NCBI GenBank assembly: GCA_049366715.1
Contig: JBMNCQ010000004.1
Location: forward strand, 266,336-330,335
Reading direction: 5' to 3'
DNA from: JBMNCQ01 sp049366715
GTDB lineage: Bacteria > Bacillota > Peptococcia > Peptococcales > BICA1-8
Length of the DNA stretch: 64,000 nt
Position numbers and translations under genes: made by a program. Position 1 is the first letter of the stretch; the number at the start of each line of letters is the position of its first letter. This document shows, piece by piece, positions 27,061 through 35,377 of the stretch. The notes under the pieces were generated by a model that saw only the letters and a program-made list of their open reading frames with translations, was not told the DNA's origin and did not search any database.

Positions 27061-28142
27061 CTGCCATCTAAATTATTCATAATTATTTTGGTGATCTTAG
27101 ATAAGGTTTCATGTTTTAACTCATCACTAATCGGTAAACATAAAATTTTCTTGGAAATATCATTAGAAATCTGCATAAAATTACTTTCTACATAATTCAA
27201 AGTATCTAATGAAGGATAAAAATATCTTCTGGGATATATCTCATTTTCCTCAAGCTTACTTTTAACCCTTTTTAGCACTTGTTCATTTTCGAAAATAATA
27301 GGAAAATAACTATAGTTATAGTTACAATTCTTATTATACTCTTGCAATTTAATTAATTTATTATTCTTAAATGACTCTACATAAAACTCAAAAATCTTTT
27401 TTCTTTTCTCTATGATATAATTCAAATCATCCAGTACACACAAACCCATTGCCGCTTGAAATTCATTCATTTTAGCATTTATCCCTAATTCCTCAAGAGT
27501 TTCAGGACCTGTAATTCCGAAATTAATCATCCGTTTCGCTTTATCGTATAATTTTTTGTCATTAAAAATTAATGCTCCACCCTCTATTGTATGGAATAAT
27601 TTTGTTGCATGAAAACTTAACACTGAAATATCTCCATAGTTTAAAATGCTTTGCTCTCGGTAATTTATTCCAAATGCATGGGCTGCATCATAAATAACTT
27701 TCAAGTTATATTCTTTAGCTATCCTGTCAATTTCTTCAACTTCACATCCATTTCCAAAGACATGTACAGGCACTATAGCAGAAGTTTTATCTGAAATTTT
27801 TTCTTCTATTTTACTGTAATTAATACACAATGTTTTTGGATCAATATCCACAAAAACAGGCTTCAGCCCTTCCCATACCATACTGCTCGTAGTAGCTACA
27901 AAACTAAAAGGTGTAGTAATAACTTCTCCCTTAATTTCCAATAGTTTATAAGCTATTTGCAAAGCCATTGTTCCATTATTTACCAAAACTATATATTTCA
28001 CCTTTAACCACCCTGCGAGGCTTTTTTCTAACATTTTAGTATATTGACCGTTATTAGTAATCCAGCCCGCTGCATAAATCTTATCTATATATTCTTTATA
28101 TTTTTCTATAGGGGGTAAATAAGTTTTCGTTACATTAATCAT
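27057..28142 (-). CDS. DegT/DnrJ/EryC1 sugar aminotransferase (VioA/FdtB-like)
   Basis: 361 residues. PLP-dependent sugar aminotransferase with Lys in SFHATKLFHTIEGGALIFND, preceded by IVPVHVFGNGCEVEEID and YDAAHAFGI. SFHATKLFHT is typical of enzymes acting on dTDP-keto-6-deoxyhexoses. Given linked rmlA/rmlB and no 3,4-ketoisomerase, amination at C4 (dTDP-viosamine or dTDP-4-amino-4,6-dideoxygalactose) is more likely than at C3. The C4 configuration cannot be read from the sequence. Low GC. Confidence 0.8.
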   Translation of the reverse strand: MINVTKTYLPPIEKYKEYIDKIYAAGWITNNGQYTKMLEKSLAGWLKVKYIVLVNNGTMALQIAYKLLEIKGEVITTPFSFVATTSSMVWEGLKPVFVDIDPKTLCINYSKIEEKISDKTSAIVPVHVFGNGCEVEEIDRIAKEYNLKVIYDAAHAFGINYREQSILNYGDISVLSFHATKLFHTIEGGALIFNDKKLYDKAKRMINFGITGPETLEELGINAKMNEFQAAMGLCVLDDLNYIIEKRKKIFEFYVESFKNNKLIKLQEYNKNCNYNYSYFPIIFENEQVLKRVKSKLEENEIYPRRYFYPSLDTLNYVESNFMQISNDISKKILCLPISDELKHETLSKITKIIMNNLDGR

Positions 28143-28157
28143 GCTTTTCTCCCCTTT

Positions 28158-29723
28158 TTAATTATCAAAAATATCATGCAGATATTTCTTTATTATCTCA
28201 ATATCCATTAATTTCGCTAGCCTTTTTTTATTACTACTTAGTAAATCATCACTTATCCTTGTAATTTCCTCGATATTTTCCTTATTAATATCATTAATGC
28301 TATAAACTTTAATTCCATTTTTTTTAAAAAAAGTGTATTTTTTGTTATCAAGATACACTTTTTTCCTCAACATGATAGCAGTCCAAATATTGCCTAATCC
28401 CTGCTGACGATTATGAGCGAATAAGCATACGCTAACATTATCTAGGATGTAACTATACTCTTCTGCAGAATAATATTTCGTTAATGGTATGAACCTTTCC
28501 CCAAATATCTTAGTTCCTTCATTAATTAGTACTTTTATATACCATTCAGGTCCGCCATATGATAATGGTGCAATTATGCAGAAATTTTTTGAATTTACTT
28601 TTTTCAGTTTATACAATATATCAAAATGATTATTAGTTGGATTAGCAGAATTACCCAATAAAATGATGTGCTCATATTTACTTTTAAGTTTTTTAATGAA
28701 ATTAACTTCGATCATTTTGCTATTATAAAAAGTAGGTGCAAAATATATTAAATCCAAGCGCTCTGCTTTAGTTATAAAATTATCTCTTACTTTTTCATAA
28801 TCGCCGTCATCAATCCTTAAGATTTTTTTTATTTTTCTAATAGTAACCTTTCTATAGATGTAATTAATATCATTTTTATTAATTCTTTTCCTTACATCTA
28901 GACCAATTTGTTGCATGATATCTTTAGTTATAGGTTTAAATAGTTCAAAATCAATATAATTATAAACGTCTCCTCCCCAGAGAGGCCAATAAATAGGTTT
29001 CTTGATATCAAATCTGCACATCAAACTACAAAAATAATCAAATAAGTAATGAATGAAAATCCTTGAACAATTATCTATATAATGCATTAATTTCTTAAAA
29101 TCATACTGTAGATTCAAAACCTTCACATTTTCTACATTGGTAATATTCATTAATTTCAACTTCTGTTTTCCATTGACAATAATTATAAATAAATGCTGAT
29201 CATTAGGAAAATATTTATTAACAAAATATATGAACCTATCGCAATATTGACTATCATACATTAGATGAAGATTTCTTTTTTTACCATTAAAGGTTATTTC
29301 TTTAATATTATCCTCTCTTTTCTCCCATTGTCTTTGTATTTCGTCTCTATGTTTATCTTCTAATTCATTTAATACTTTAATCATTTCTATTCTTTCAGTG
29401 GTATCTTCCATATGAAAAACCATGTTCTCATAAGTTTCTAATGCTTTTAAATATTCACCTCTTATTTCATAAATGTATGCTAAATTATATAATAAATCTA
29501 TGTCATTTTTTTCTTTAACGAGTCCAGTATGAATAGTAGATTCTGCCTCATCTACATTTCCCTCTATCAGCAAAATGACACCCATAATAGAATAAATTTC
29601 GATATCTTTTGGTACCATTCTTTGATATTCTACCAGCAATGCTTTAGCTGACTTTAGCTGTCCTTTTTTCACTAACTGCTTAATATTTTCCTTAAACTGT
29701 TTAGTAATAGCTTCTGTCTGCAT
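28158..29723 (-). CDS. TPR-containing GT56 (WecF-like) glycosyltransferase
   Basis: 521 residues. An N-terminal TPR module (about 1-130; ALETYENMVFHMEDTTERIE) is joined to a region resembling WecF, the 4-amino-4,6-dideoxygalactose transferase of enterobacterial common antigen. Supporting motifs in order: HYLFDYFC, WPLWGGDVYNY, ILLGNSANPTNNH, PLSYGGPEWYIK, then HNRQQGLGNIWTAI. Known GT56 enzymes use dTDP-Fuc4NAc, the kind of sugar the linked genes should make. No membrane segment. I infer transfer of that sugar to flagellin. One of the most AT-rich genes in the window (some 60-nt lines near 23% GC), which suggests acquisition. Confidence 0.65.
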   Translation of the reverse strand: MQTEAITKQFKENIKQLVKKGQLKSAKALLVEYQRMVPKDIEIYSIMGVILLIEGNVDEAESTIHTGLVKEKNDIDLLYNLAYIYEIRGEYLKALETYENMVFHMEDTTERIEMIKVLNELEDKHRDEIQRQWEKREDNIKEITFNGKKRNLHLMYDSQYCDRFIYFVNKYFPNDQHLFIIIVNGKQKLKLMNITNVENVKVLNLQYDFKKLMHYIDNCSRIFIHYLFDYFCSLMCRFDIKKPIYWPLWGGDVYNYIDFELFKPITKDIMQQIGLDVRKRINKNDINYIYRKVTIRKIKKILRIDDGDYEKVRDNFITKAERLDLIYFAPTFYNSKMIEVNFIKKLKSKYEHIILLGNSANPTNNHFDILYKLKKVNSKNFCIIAPLSYGGPEWYIKVLINEGTKIFGERFIPLTKYYSAEEYSYILDNVSVCLFAHNRQQGLGNIWTAIMLRKKVYLDNKKYTFFKKNGIKVYSINDINKENIEEITRISDDLLSSNKKRLAKLMDIEIIKKYLHDIFDN

Positions 29724-29780
29724 TTCATATCACATCCAAAGATAAATTCTGCCCATAATATTTAAGCCTCGTTCTTTTTT

Positions 29781-31904
29781 CTAATTTAATAGCTCGTTAT
29801 TTCCCATTTCTACCTTTAATAAACTGATCTGAGATTTAAACAGTAGTATCTCCACGTCCTCGGCAATGATTTGTTCATACTGCCCGATCAAGATTTCTGC
29901 TTCTGAGAAATCCCCGTTTTCAATAAGCACTTTAATATTATTTTTAAACTGTTTTTGTAATTGGTCCATTTCATTATTTTCTGTCCTTACCTTGCTTTTG
30001 ATTCCTGCTAAAAGTTCTTCTATGCCCTTTTTCATGGGGTATGTATCCAGTGCCTTGCGCAAATACCGGATATATAGCTTAGGATCATTGTCCTTTACTT
30101 CCCCGGCTCTGGCTAAATACAAGAAAAACCGCTGCTCATCATTTTTCAGATCATAAATCATCTCTTCGGCTAAAGTATCGGCATGATAGATACTTCGTAG
30201 ATAACAGGCACCATTATCTATGTATCGTGCAAATAAATCCAGATATTCAGCGGTAGTTAATTTTTCCGCCAGCAAAACATGCCGGGCTAAAACAATCCAG
30301 TATCTGAGTTTTGCAACCTGCCCTTCCGGTTGGTGCAAATTTAAATATGCCAGTATTATTTCATCAAAATCCACATATTTTCCCCGGGCATACTTAAGAA
30401 AACGGTTGAGGTTTTCCACCGCACCTGTCCTGGTAAATTGACTTAAAGCCACCTTTTCTTTGAGAAAATAAAAAATAATATCACCATAAAAATCGGGCAG
30501 GTCAGTATACGGTAAACTCAGCAATTTGTCCAGGAAAGATTCCGGCGGAGGGATCTCCCCTGTCAGATTCAGCCGTACTTTATTTAATAAATAATAGGGT
30601 TCGGCATCCCCGGCCAAGGCATCATAAAATGCAACGATTTTTTGATGTAAGGCTGTCTTATTTGTGTCCCGCAGATTATATTTTTCCATAGCTTTCAGGA
30701 AAACAGCTTTAATTTTCTCATTGTCGTATATTTCGGCCAGATAATTCCTGAGAAGATCATAATCACCATTATCCATACTGATTTTCAGGATTAGCTGTGA
30801 TTTAAGATCGGAAGGCTCCATATCCTCGATATACGCCATAGCTTCCTCGTATTGCTGCCGCCGGCACTTAATCAAAGCAATCTGATAATAGGCTGTATTT
30901 TCCGAATGGGCATCTAAATGATAAAAGGTTAGGCTGGGATCTTTAGATATTCTGGTCGTGTGAAAATACTTCTTTACTTTTAGAAACCCCTGCAGATACT
31001 CCAAAGCGTTTTCGGAATCATTAACAGCCGCCAAGGATACCCCCGCTAAGTACCATAAATCAATAAAATCCTTAGAATACTCCAAACCTTCTTTGCAGAT
31101 CTCAATAGTTTCCAAATACTTCTTATTCTGATGGGCTATTCTAGCGTAGATACAGTGGACATAGAGAAATTCGACTCTTTTCTTAGCAGAAAGCTTTCTG
31201 ATTAATTCATAAGCTTTTCTCATTTCCACCAAAGCCTTATACTTATCCACGTTTGACCAGGAAACACCTAATTGAAATTGATAATAAATGTTTTCCGGAT
31301 CCTTCTTTAATTCCTTTTCTAAGATACCTTTCGTCCGCTCAAACTTCTTGAGGGCGAACTCCCGGTTCTCCCACATATAGCCATAATGACCCAGGATGAC
31401 ATTACTTACTAAAGATGGCTCCTGGGCCAGGGGTTGGTTATGGACCGCCCCTCTGAATTGAAAATCCGGGGTATTGCGGAAACCTCTTTTTAAAATGCTG
31501 ATGTTATGGGGAGTCTCCTGCCCGGGCACCGGTGTTTTCATATAATTTTTCATCGTAATAATCAGGGTATTGTATGGGGATAAATCCCTTTGAAACAAAG
31601 CCACCAGCTCCGCGGGGTTTTCTATTTCTTCGTCGCCGTCAATGATCCAGATCCATTCCCCCCGGGCATAAGAAATGGAGATGTTGCGCATTTCGGAAAA
31701 ATTATTGGTCCAGGGATGTTCATAAACTTGGGGGGTATACTGCCGGGCAATTTCCCCGGTAGCATCCTCCGACCCCGTATCGATGATAATCAATTCCCCC
31801 AGCCCTGTAGCAAGGAGGGGCTTTAAGCTTTCTAAACAACGGGCTAAATTTTTTTCTTCATTTTTCACCATCATACAAATACTGACCTTTTTTTCATAGT
31901 TCAT
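29781..31904 (-). CDS. GT2 glycosyltransferase with TPR repeats, flagellin-linked
   Basis: 707 residues. N-terminal GT-A domain (about 1-230): VSICMMVKNEEKNLARCLES, IIIDTGSEDATGEIA and the DxD-type WIWIIDGDEEI. A long TPR-like helical region follows. Proteins of this kind next to flagellin genes in Clostridia glycosylate flagellin in the cytoplasm. The last 65 residues (MDQLQKQFKNNIKVLIENG onward) resemble the start of the next protein (28158-29723) and stop partway through that module. First gene after hag and its terminator; SD GGGGAGG before ATG 31904. Confidence 0.8.
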   Translation of the reverse strand: MNYEKKVSICMMVKNEEKNLARCLESLKPLLATGLGELIIIDTGSEDATGEIARQYTPQVYEHPWTNNFSEMRNISISYARGEWIWIIDGDEEIENPAELVALFQRDLSPYNTLIITMKNYMKTPVPGQETPHNISILKRGFRNTPDFQFRGAVHNQPLAQEPSLVSNVILGHYGYMWENREFALKKFERTKGILEKELKKDPENIYYQFQLGVSWSNVDKYKALVEMRKAYELIRKLSAKKRVEFLYVHCIYARIAHQNKKYLETIEICKEGLEYSKDFIDLWYLAGVSLAAVNDSENALEYLQGFLKVKKYFHTTRISKDPSLTFYHLDAHSENTAYYQIALIKCRRQQYEEAMAYIEDMEPSDLKSQLILKISMDNGDYDLLRNYLAEIYDNEKIKAVFLKAMEKYNLRDTNKTALHQKIVAFYDALAGDAEPYYLLNKVRLNLTGEIPPPESFLDKLLSLPYTDLPDFYGDIIFYFLKEKVALSQFTRTGAVENLNRFLKYARGKYVDFDEIILAYLNLHQPEGQVAKLRYWIVLARHVLLAEKLTTAEYLDLFARYIDNGACYLRSIYHADTLAEEMIYDLKNDEQRFFLYLARAGEVKDNDPKLYIRYLRKALDTYPMKKGIEELLAGIKSKVRTENNEMDQLQKQFKNNIKVLIENGDFSEAEILIGQYEQIIAEDVEILLFKSQISLLKVEMGNNELLN

Positions 31905-31920
31905 GCCATATCCTCCCCAG

Positions 31921-31976
31921 GTGTTAAATTGGTACTATATAAATCACCCGTAATTTATACACTACCAATTCAACAC
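31921..31976. repeat. 24-bp imperfect inverted repeat downstream of hag
   Basis: Arms 31921-31944 and 31953-31976 match with 3 mismatches around an 8-nt loop. It lies between the hag terminator and the GT2 gene and shares its right arm with the outer stem of the hag terminator, so the two structures exclude each other. Confidence 0.7.
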
Positions 31977-32021
31977 TGAAAAAGGCCAGGGGGAAAAATC
32001 CCCTGACCCCCTAGTGTTGAA
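31967..32021 (-). terminator. hag terminator with nested stem
   Basis: The inner stem GGTCAGGGG/CCCCTGGCC (31984-31992 with 32000-32008) is followed by TTTTTCAG on the minus strand. An outer stem (AGTGTTGAA with TTCAACACT) encloses it. Lies 31-86 nt past the hag stop codon. Confidence 0.8.
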
Positions 32022-32051
32022 ACAAATGCTGTTTTCAGCCGGTCTGCTATT

Positions 32052-33278
32052 TTATTGTAATAATTGAAGTACTCCCTGGGGAGTCTGGTTGGCTTGAGCC
32101 AGCATGGCCTGAGAAGCCTGCGTTAAGATGTTGTTTTTGGTGTATTCCATCATTTCCTTGGCCATATCTACATCTCTGACTCTGGATTCAGCTGCCTGCA
32201 GGTTCTCGGAAGCCGTATCCAGGTTATTGATGGTGTGCTCCAGCCTGTTCTGTACGGAACCCAGTTTGGATCTTTCCGCAGAAACCTTGACCGTTGCGGC
32301 ATCAATGGCATTGATCGCCACGCTGGCCTGCAGCTGGGTACCGACCTTCAAGCCCTTGACGCCCAGAGCAGCTGCGGACATATTTTCAATGGATAAATCA
32401 ATACTCTGTCCTTCATTAGCTCCGATCTGCAGCTTAGCTGTTCCATCTAAACGCGAATCTTGAGCAGCTGTAGTTTCTTCAAAAGCGGAAAGAGCGTTAG
32501 TGGCTGCTGTTTTAACTTCCCCATCAGAACTTTCAACGGTTATAGTAAGACCATTAATAGCCCCGGCATATCCCGATGTAGCTGCTGTAAATATTAACGA
32601 GTTGTCAGCACCAGAAACAGTTGTAGTAATGTTACCATCAGTTAAAGCAGATAAAGCAGTACCGGCAGTTACAGCTACGGTAACTGTCTCCGTACTTCCA
32701 TTCTTGACATAAGAAATCGAAACAGTATCTCCATCTTCAATGCCTAAACTAGCACCTGCATTATCTTTTAAATTTGTTAATAATACTGCATCACTTGCTA
32801 TAGTTCCTAACGAACTATTTGTTTGAACATTTGCCACGTCACCTGTTACTGCCCCACCTTTAGAGCCGTCTAAAAGCTTCATGGTGTTGAATTCGGTAGT
32901 GTTAGCAATTCTGGTAAGTTCTTCCGTTAACTGGTCCATCTCATCCTGGATATTAACCCTGTCTCCTGCAGTGTTGGTATCTGTGGAAGCCTGTACAGCC
33001 AGTTCCCGCATTCTTTGCAGGATAGAATGGGTTTCATTTAAAGCACCTTCTGCAGTCTGGATCATGGAAATACCGTCTTGGGAGTTCCGGGAAGCCTGAT
33101 CCAAACCTCTGATCTGACCCCGCATCTTTTCGGAAATAGCCAAACCGGCAGCGTCATCACCGGCACGGTTGATCCGCAGACCGGAAGACAATTTCTCCAT
33201 GGATTTTGAAGCGGCACTTGTTCCCATTGTTAACTGACGATGAGTGTTTAAAGCAGCAATGTTGTGATTAATACGCAT
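32052..33278 (-). CDS. hag: Flagellin
   Basis: 408 residues. The conserved N terminus (MRINHNIAALNTHRQLTMG, SSGLRINRAGDDAAGLAIS) and C terminus (AESRVRDVDMAKEMMEYTKN, ending LAQANQTPQGVLQLLQ) form the D0/D1 domains. The middle (about 150-290) is a Thr/Ser/Ala-rich surface domain, a suitable site for O-glycosylation. ATG with AAGGAGGAG 6-8 nt upstream. Expressed from a sigma-D promoter, with a leader hairpin consistent with CsrA control. Position after csrA matches B. subtilis hag, with one extra gene in between. Confidence 0.98.
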   Translation of the reverse strand: MRINHNIAALNTHRQLTMGTSAASKSMEKLSSGLRINRAGDDAAGLAISEKMRGQIRGLDQASRNSQDGISMIQTAEGALNETHSILQRMRELAVQASTDTNTAGDRVNIQDEMDQLTEELTRIANTTEFNTMKLLDGSKGGAVTGDVANVQTNSSLGTIASDAVLLTNLKDNAGASLGIEDGDTVSISYVKNGSTETVTVAVTAGTALSALTDGNITTTVSGADNSLIFTAATSGYAGAINGLTITVESSDGEVKTAATNALSAFEETTAAQDSRLDGTAKLQIGANEGQSIDLSIENMSAAALGVKGLKVGTQLQASVAINAIDAATVKVSAERSKLGSVQNRLEHTINNLDTASENLQAAESRVRDVDMAKEMMEYTKNNILTQASQAMLAQANQTPQGVLQLLQ

Positions 33279-33339
33279 TAAAAATCTCCTCCTTGAAATT
33301 TATTGCCCGTCCCTGGGCGTATTTCTTAAAACTCACCAT

Positions 33340-33380
33340 TTACTAATTCTTAGATCCGGCCGCTATCTAAAAATTAGTAA
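33340..33380 (-). promoter_or_regulatory. hag leader hairpin, candidate CsrA site
   Basis: A 16-bp stem with one mismatch (33340-33355 with 33365-33380) and a 9-nt loop lies in the hag leader, about 20 nt from the predicted transcription start. GGA sits at the loop-stem junction (33357-33355), and a second GGA is in the hag SD. This two-site arrangement resembles CsrA repression of B. subtilis hag. Confidence 0.55.
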
Positions 33381-33405
33381 AGCGATGAAAGTTTACTTAA
33401 TAATA

Positions 33406-33432
33406 TAATCGGGCGAAACAAAAAAAAATTTA
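33406..33432 (-). promoter_or_regulatory. Sigma-D promoter of hag
   Basis: Minus strand TAAA (33429-33432), exactly 15 nt, CCCGATTA (33406-33413). The -35 TAAA is part of the terminator stem of the preceding gene. Predicted transcription start near 33399, giving a leader of about 120 nt. Confidence 0.82.
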
Positions 33433-33451
33433 GCTTTTTTTGCTAAATTTT
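33421..33451 (-). terminator. Terminator of the coiled-coil gene, overlapping the hag promoter
   Basis: On the minus strand AAAATTTAGC pairs with GCTAAATTTT around seven As and is followed by a T-run. It lies about 32 nt past the stop codon of the gene at 33483-33848. Confidence 0.78.
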
Positions 33452-33482
33452 TTCCTATTTCGTCTTTTTCAGTATTTCTTAT

Positions 33483-33848
33483 CTATTTGGCAGCGACTTT
33501 TTTCAAAATAGCAAGATCAGTGGTGTTTTGCCGTACCCTGCGTTCCAAGTCCGCAACTTTTTCCGCATTATCCGTTCTATATTCAGCCAAAAAGGCCGTC
33601 TGTTCAATAATGGTATTTTGTTTCCCTTCTATCCGGATTACTTTTTCCTCTCCTGCAGATAACCTCTCCTCTACCGCAGACAACCTTTCTTCCACGCCGG
33701 TCACCTTTTGTTCTACACTGAATAGTCTTTGTTCTACTTGGGACATTTTTTGTTCAATATCAGACAGCTTAGCAACCATGCCGTTTTGGTTTGCTTCGAT
33801 ATTAGATATTTTCGCAACCAATAGCTCCAACAGTTCTCTATCCGTCAT
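33483..33848 (-). CDS. Heptad-repeat coiled-coil protein, function unknown
   Basis: 121 residues, predicted as one long coiled coil. Exact 7-residue units run through the middle: SDIEQKM, SQVEQRL, FSVEQKV, TGVEERL, SAVEERL, SAGEEKV. No catalytic motif, signal peptide or membrane segment. It sits between csrA and hag, where B. subtilis has no gene. Similar short coiled-coil proteins of unknown role occur in Clostridia. A scaffold or chaperone role near flagellin is possible but unsupported. No sigma-D promoter is visible upstream. Confidence 0.7.
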   Translation of the reverse strand: MTDRELLELLVAKISNIEANQNGMVAKLSDIEQKMSQVEQRLFSVEQKVTGVEERLSAVEERLSAGEEKVIRIEGKQNTIIEQTAFLAEYRTDNAEKVADLERRVRQNTTDLAILKKVAAK

Positions 33849-33983
33849 ATCTGCCAGCCCCTTCCCTCTATTTCCAATTTTAGCAAAAGAGAAGAAACTT
33901 GTCAGTAAAATCTGCTCCCGGAAATAATTTATTTTGTAGAAAAATAATTAGTTCCATCGTTTTATCTGTTCTGCAGTTTAATG

Positions 33984-34223
33984 TTATTCCTGCCCGTTAT
34001 TTTTAAATACATCAGCCAGGATATGCAGATCTTTAAAGGCCAGGGCGGCCAGTTTATTTTCCTCCTGAATCGCTTTATATACTTCTTCCCGGTGTATTTC
34101 AATATCCGCCGGGGCATCAATACCCAGTTTTACCGTACCGTCGGGGCGGACCTCTACCACCGTTATTTTTATATGATCGGCTATGATTATGCTTTCATTT
34201 TTTCCTCTACTTAGCACAAGCAT
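33984..34223 (-). CDS. csrA: Translational regulator CsrA
   Basis: 79 residues. MLVLSRGKNESIIIADHIKI is the conserved CsrA N terminus, and HREEVYKAIQEEN the RNA-binding helix region. It binds GGA motifs in mRNA leaders; in B. subtilis it represses hag and is antagonised by FliW. Its start overlaps the fliW stop by 17 nt, so the two regulators are co-translated. The C-terminal tail (about 60-79) is slightly longer than in enterobacterial CsrA. Confidence 0.97.
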   Translation of the reverse strand: MLVLSRGKNESIIIADHIKITVVEVRPDGTVKLGIDAPADIEIHREEVYKAIQEENKLAALAFKDLHILADVFKNNGQE

Positions 34224-34677
34224 CTTTAACTGCCCCTTTAGATTGTTTTAATTCCTCAAGGAGGTAGTGTTTGGTGGTATATCTTTTATCATTCAGTATG
34301 ATCTGCTTACCCAGGAGATTCTTCGTATTAATTACGAGGGGAGCCAGTAAATTGGCGGTAGTTTTTTTTAAATCTTCCGGTACTACGACGATAGCAAATA
34401 TGGCAACATCTTCAGTTTCCGCTATTTTTAATTCCTCTACGACAGCCTCCGGAATGTCCAATTCATAATCCGGTCTGAATAAAAAAGGGTTAATAATCAC
34501 AAAAGCCAGTTCCCCGTCTTCTACCGACTGGAGCCAGGCAAAAGGCACATCCTTGTTTTCATTTTCTATAATAAAGAATTTTTTCATCTCCTCAAAGGCC
34601 ATAATGCCCTGCGGAAAATGAATTATCCTGCTTTCATCAATTTCTACTTCACCAAAGTGCTTCGTTTTAAACAGCAC
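34207..34677 (-). CDS. fliW: Flagellar assembly factor FliW
   Basis: About 156 residues. KTKHFGEVEIDESRIIHFPQ, FPQGIMAFEEMKKFFIIEN and FAIVVVPEDLKKTTANLLAP are the standard FliW motifs. FliW binds flagellin and CsrA, linking flagellin level to its own translation. The frame opens at 34716, but GGGGGAG lies 7 nt before GTG 34677, and starting there gives the usual FliW N terminus. Coupled to csrA. Confidence 0.95.
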   Translation of the reverse strand: MLFKTKHFGEVEIDESRIIHFPQGIMAFEEMKKFFIIENENKDVPFAWLQSVEDGELAFVIINPFLFRPDYELDIPEAVVEELKIAETEDVAIFAIVVVPEDLKKTTANLLAPLVINTKNLLGKQIILNDKRYTTKHYLLEELKQSKGAVKDACAK

Positions 34678-34792
34678 GAATATTCTCCCCCAATATAAGA
34701 TAGTATGTATCTTCACCGCTACCTATAGCTGCTGCGGCACCTGCAGAATACCTCTATCACTTGCCCACTTGCTTTTTTTACTTTTTCAGGCT

Positions 34793-35335
34793 TTATCCCT
34801 GCTCATTAATATAATTAAAATCGATATCAGGCCACTGACGCAGGAATATCTCAACCCTGCCGGGCAGGTAGTCAATCACCGGCTTGCGTACTTCATAGCT
34901 TATTTGCGGTTTATTCAGCTGCCACTCTATTTCAAGATGTCCGGTAACCTCAAACTCAGGCCGGCTTTGGGGAATAAAGCCTATGTTAAAATCACGGGCC
35001 GGGAAAGCACGCTTAGCTCCGAGCACAGCGATGGGGTTCCCCCCCTTTTCTATCTGGGCCAGCATATCCCCTTCCTGATTCATCTCGGCAATATTCCGTA
35101 AAAACTTATTGTAATTTCGCTGGCGTATTTCCTTCATTAGATCCAGCGGACGTTTGAGCCCTGCCTCAGCAAAACACCGGTATTGATCAATCAACACTTT
35201 AGGCAGTTCCCGGTCAATCTTCAGCTCTGCCCTAGGCTGCTCAATATGTAATTCCCCTCTGGGTTGTTCAATGCGCTGTCTGCCCCAGATCGTATTTATC
35301 CCGAGCAAAGCCGGTGTGGTCCTAATTTGGAGCAT
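34793..35335 (-). CDS. DUF6470 family flagellar-cluster protein (YviE-like)
   Basis: 180 residues. It begins MLQIRTTPALLGINTIWGRQ; three related stretches follow (RIEQPRGELHIEQPRAELKI), then a helical middle and a basic C terminus. This pattern and the position between flgL and fliW match B. subtilis YviE (DUF6470). Function unknown; it is conserved in flagellar operons of Firmicutes. Confidence 0.85.
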   Translation of the reverse strand: MLQIRTTPALLGINTIWGRQRIEQPRGELHIEQPRAELKIDRELPKVLIDQYRCFAEAGLKRPLDLMKEIRQRNYNKFLRNIAEMNQEGDMLAQIEKGGNPIAVLGAKRAFPARDFNIGFIPQSRPEFEVTGHLEIEWQLNKPQISYEVRKPVIDYLPGRVEIFLRQWPDIDFNYINEQG

Positions 35336-35377
35336 AAGCTCACTCCTTTATATTTATACCCGCCGCAAACGTACCCG

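Noticed and set aside
33849..33983. Sigma-D promoter for the coiled-coil gene
   Set aside because: TAAA followed by AACGATGG shows only a partial -10 match; not convincing.
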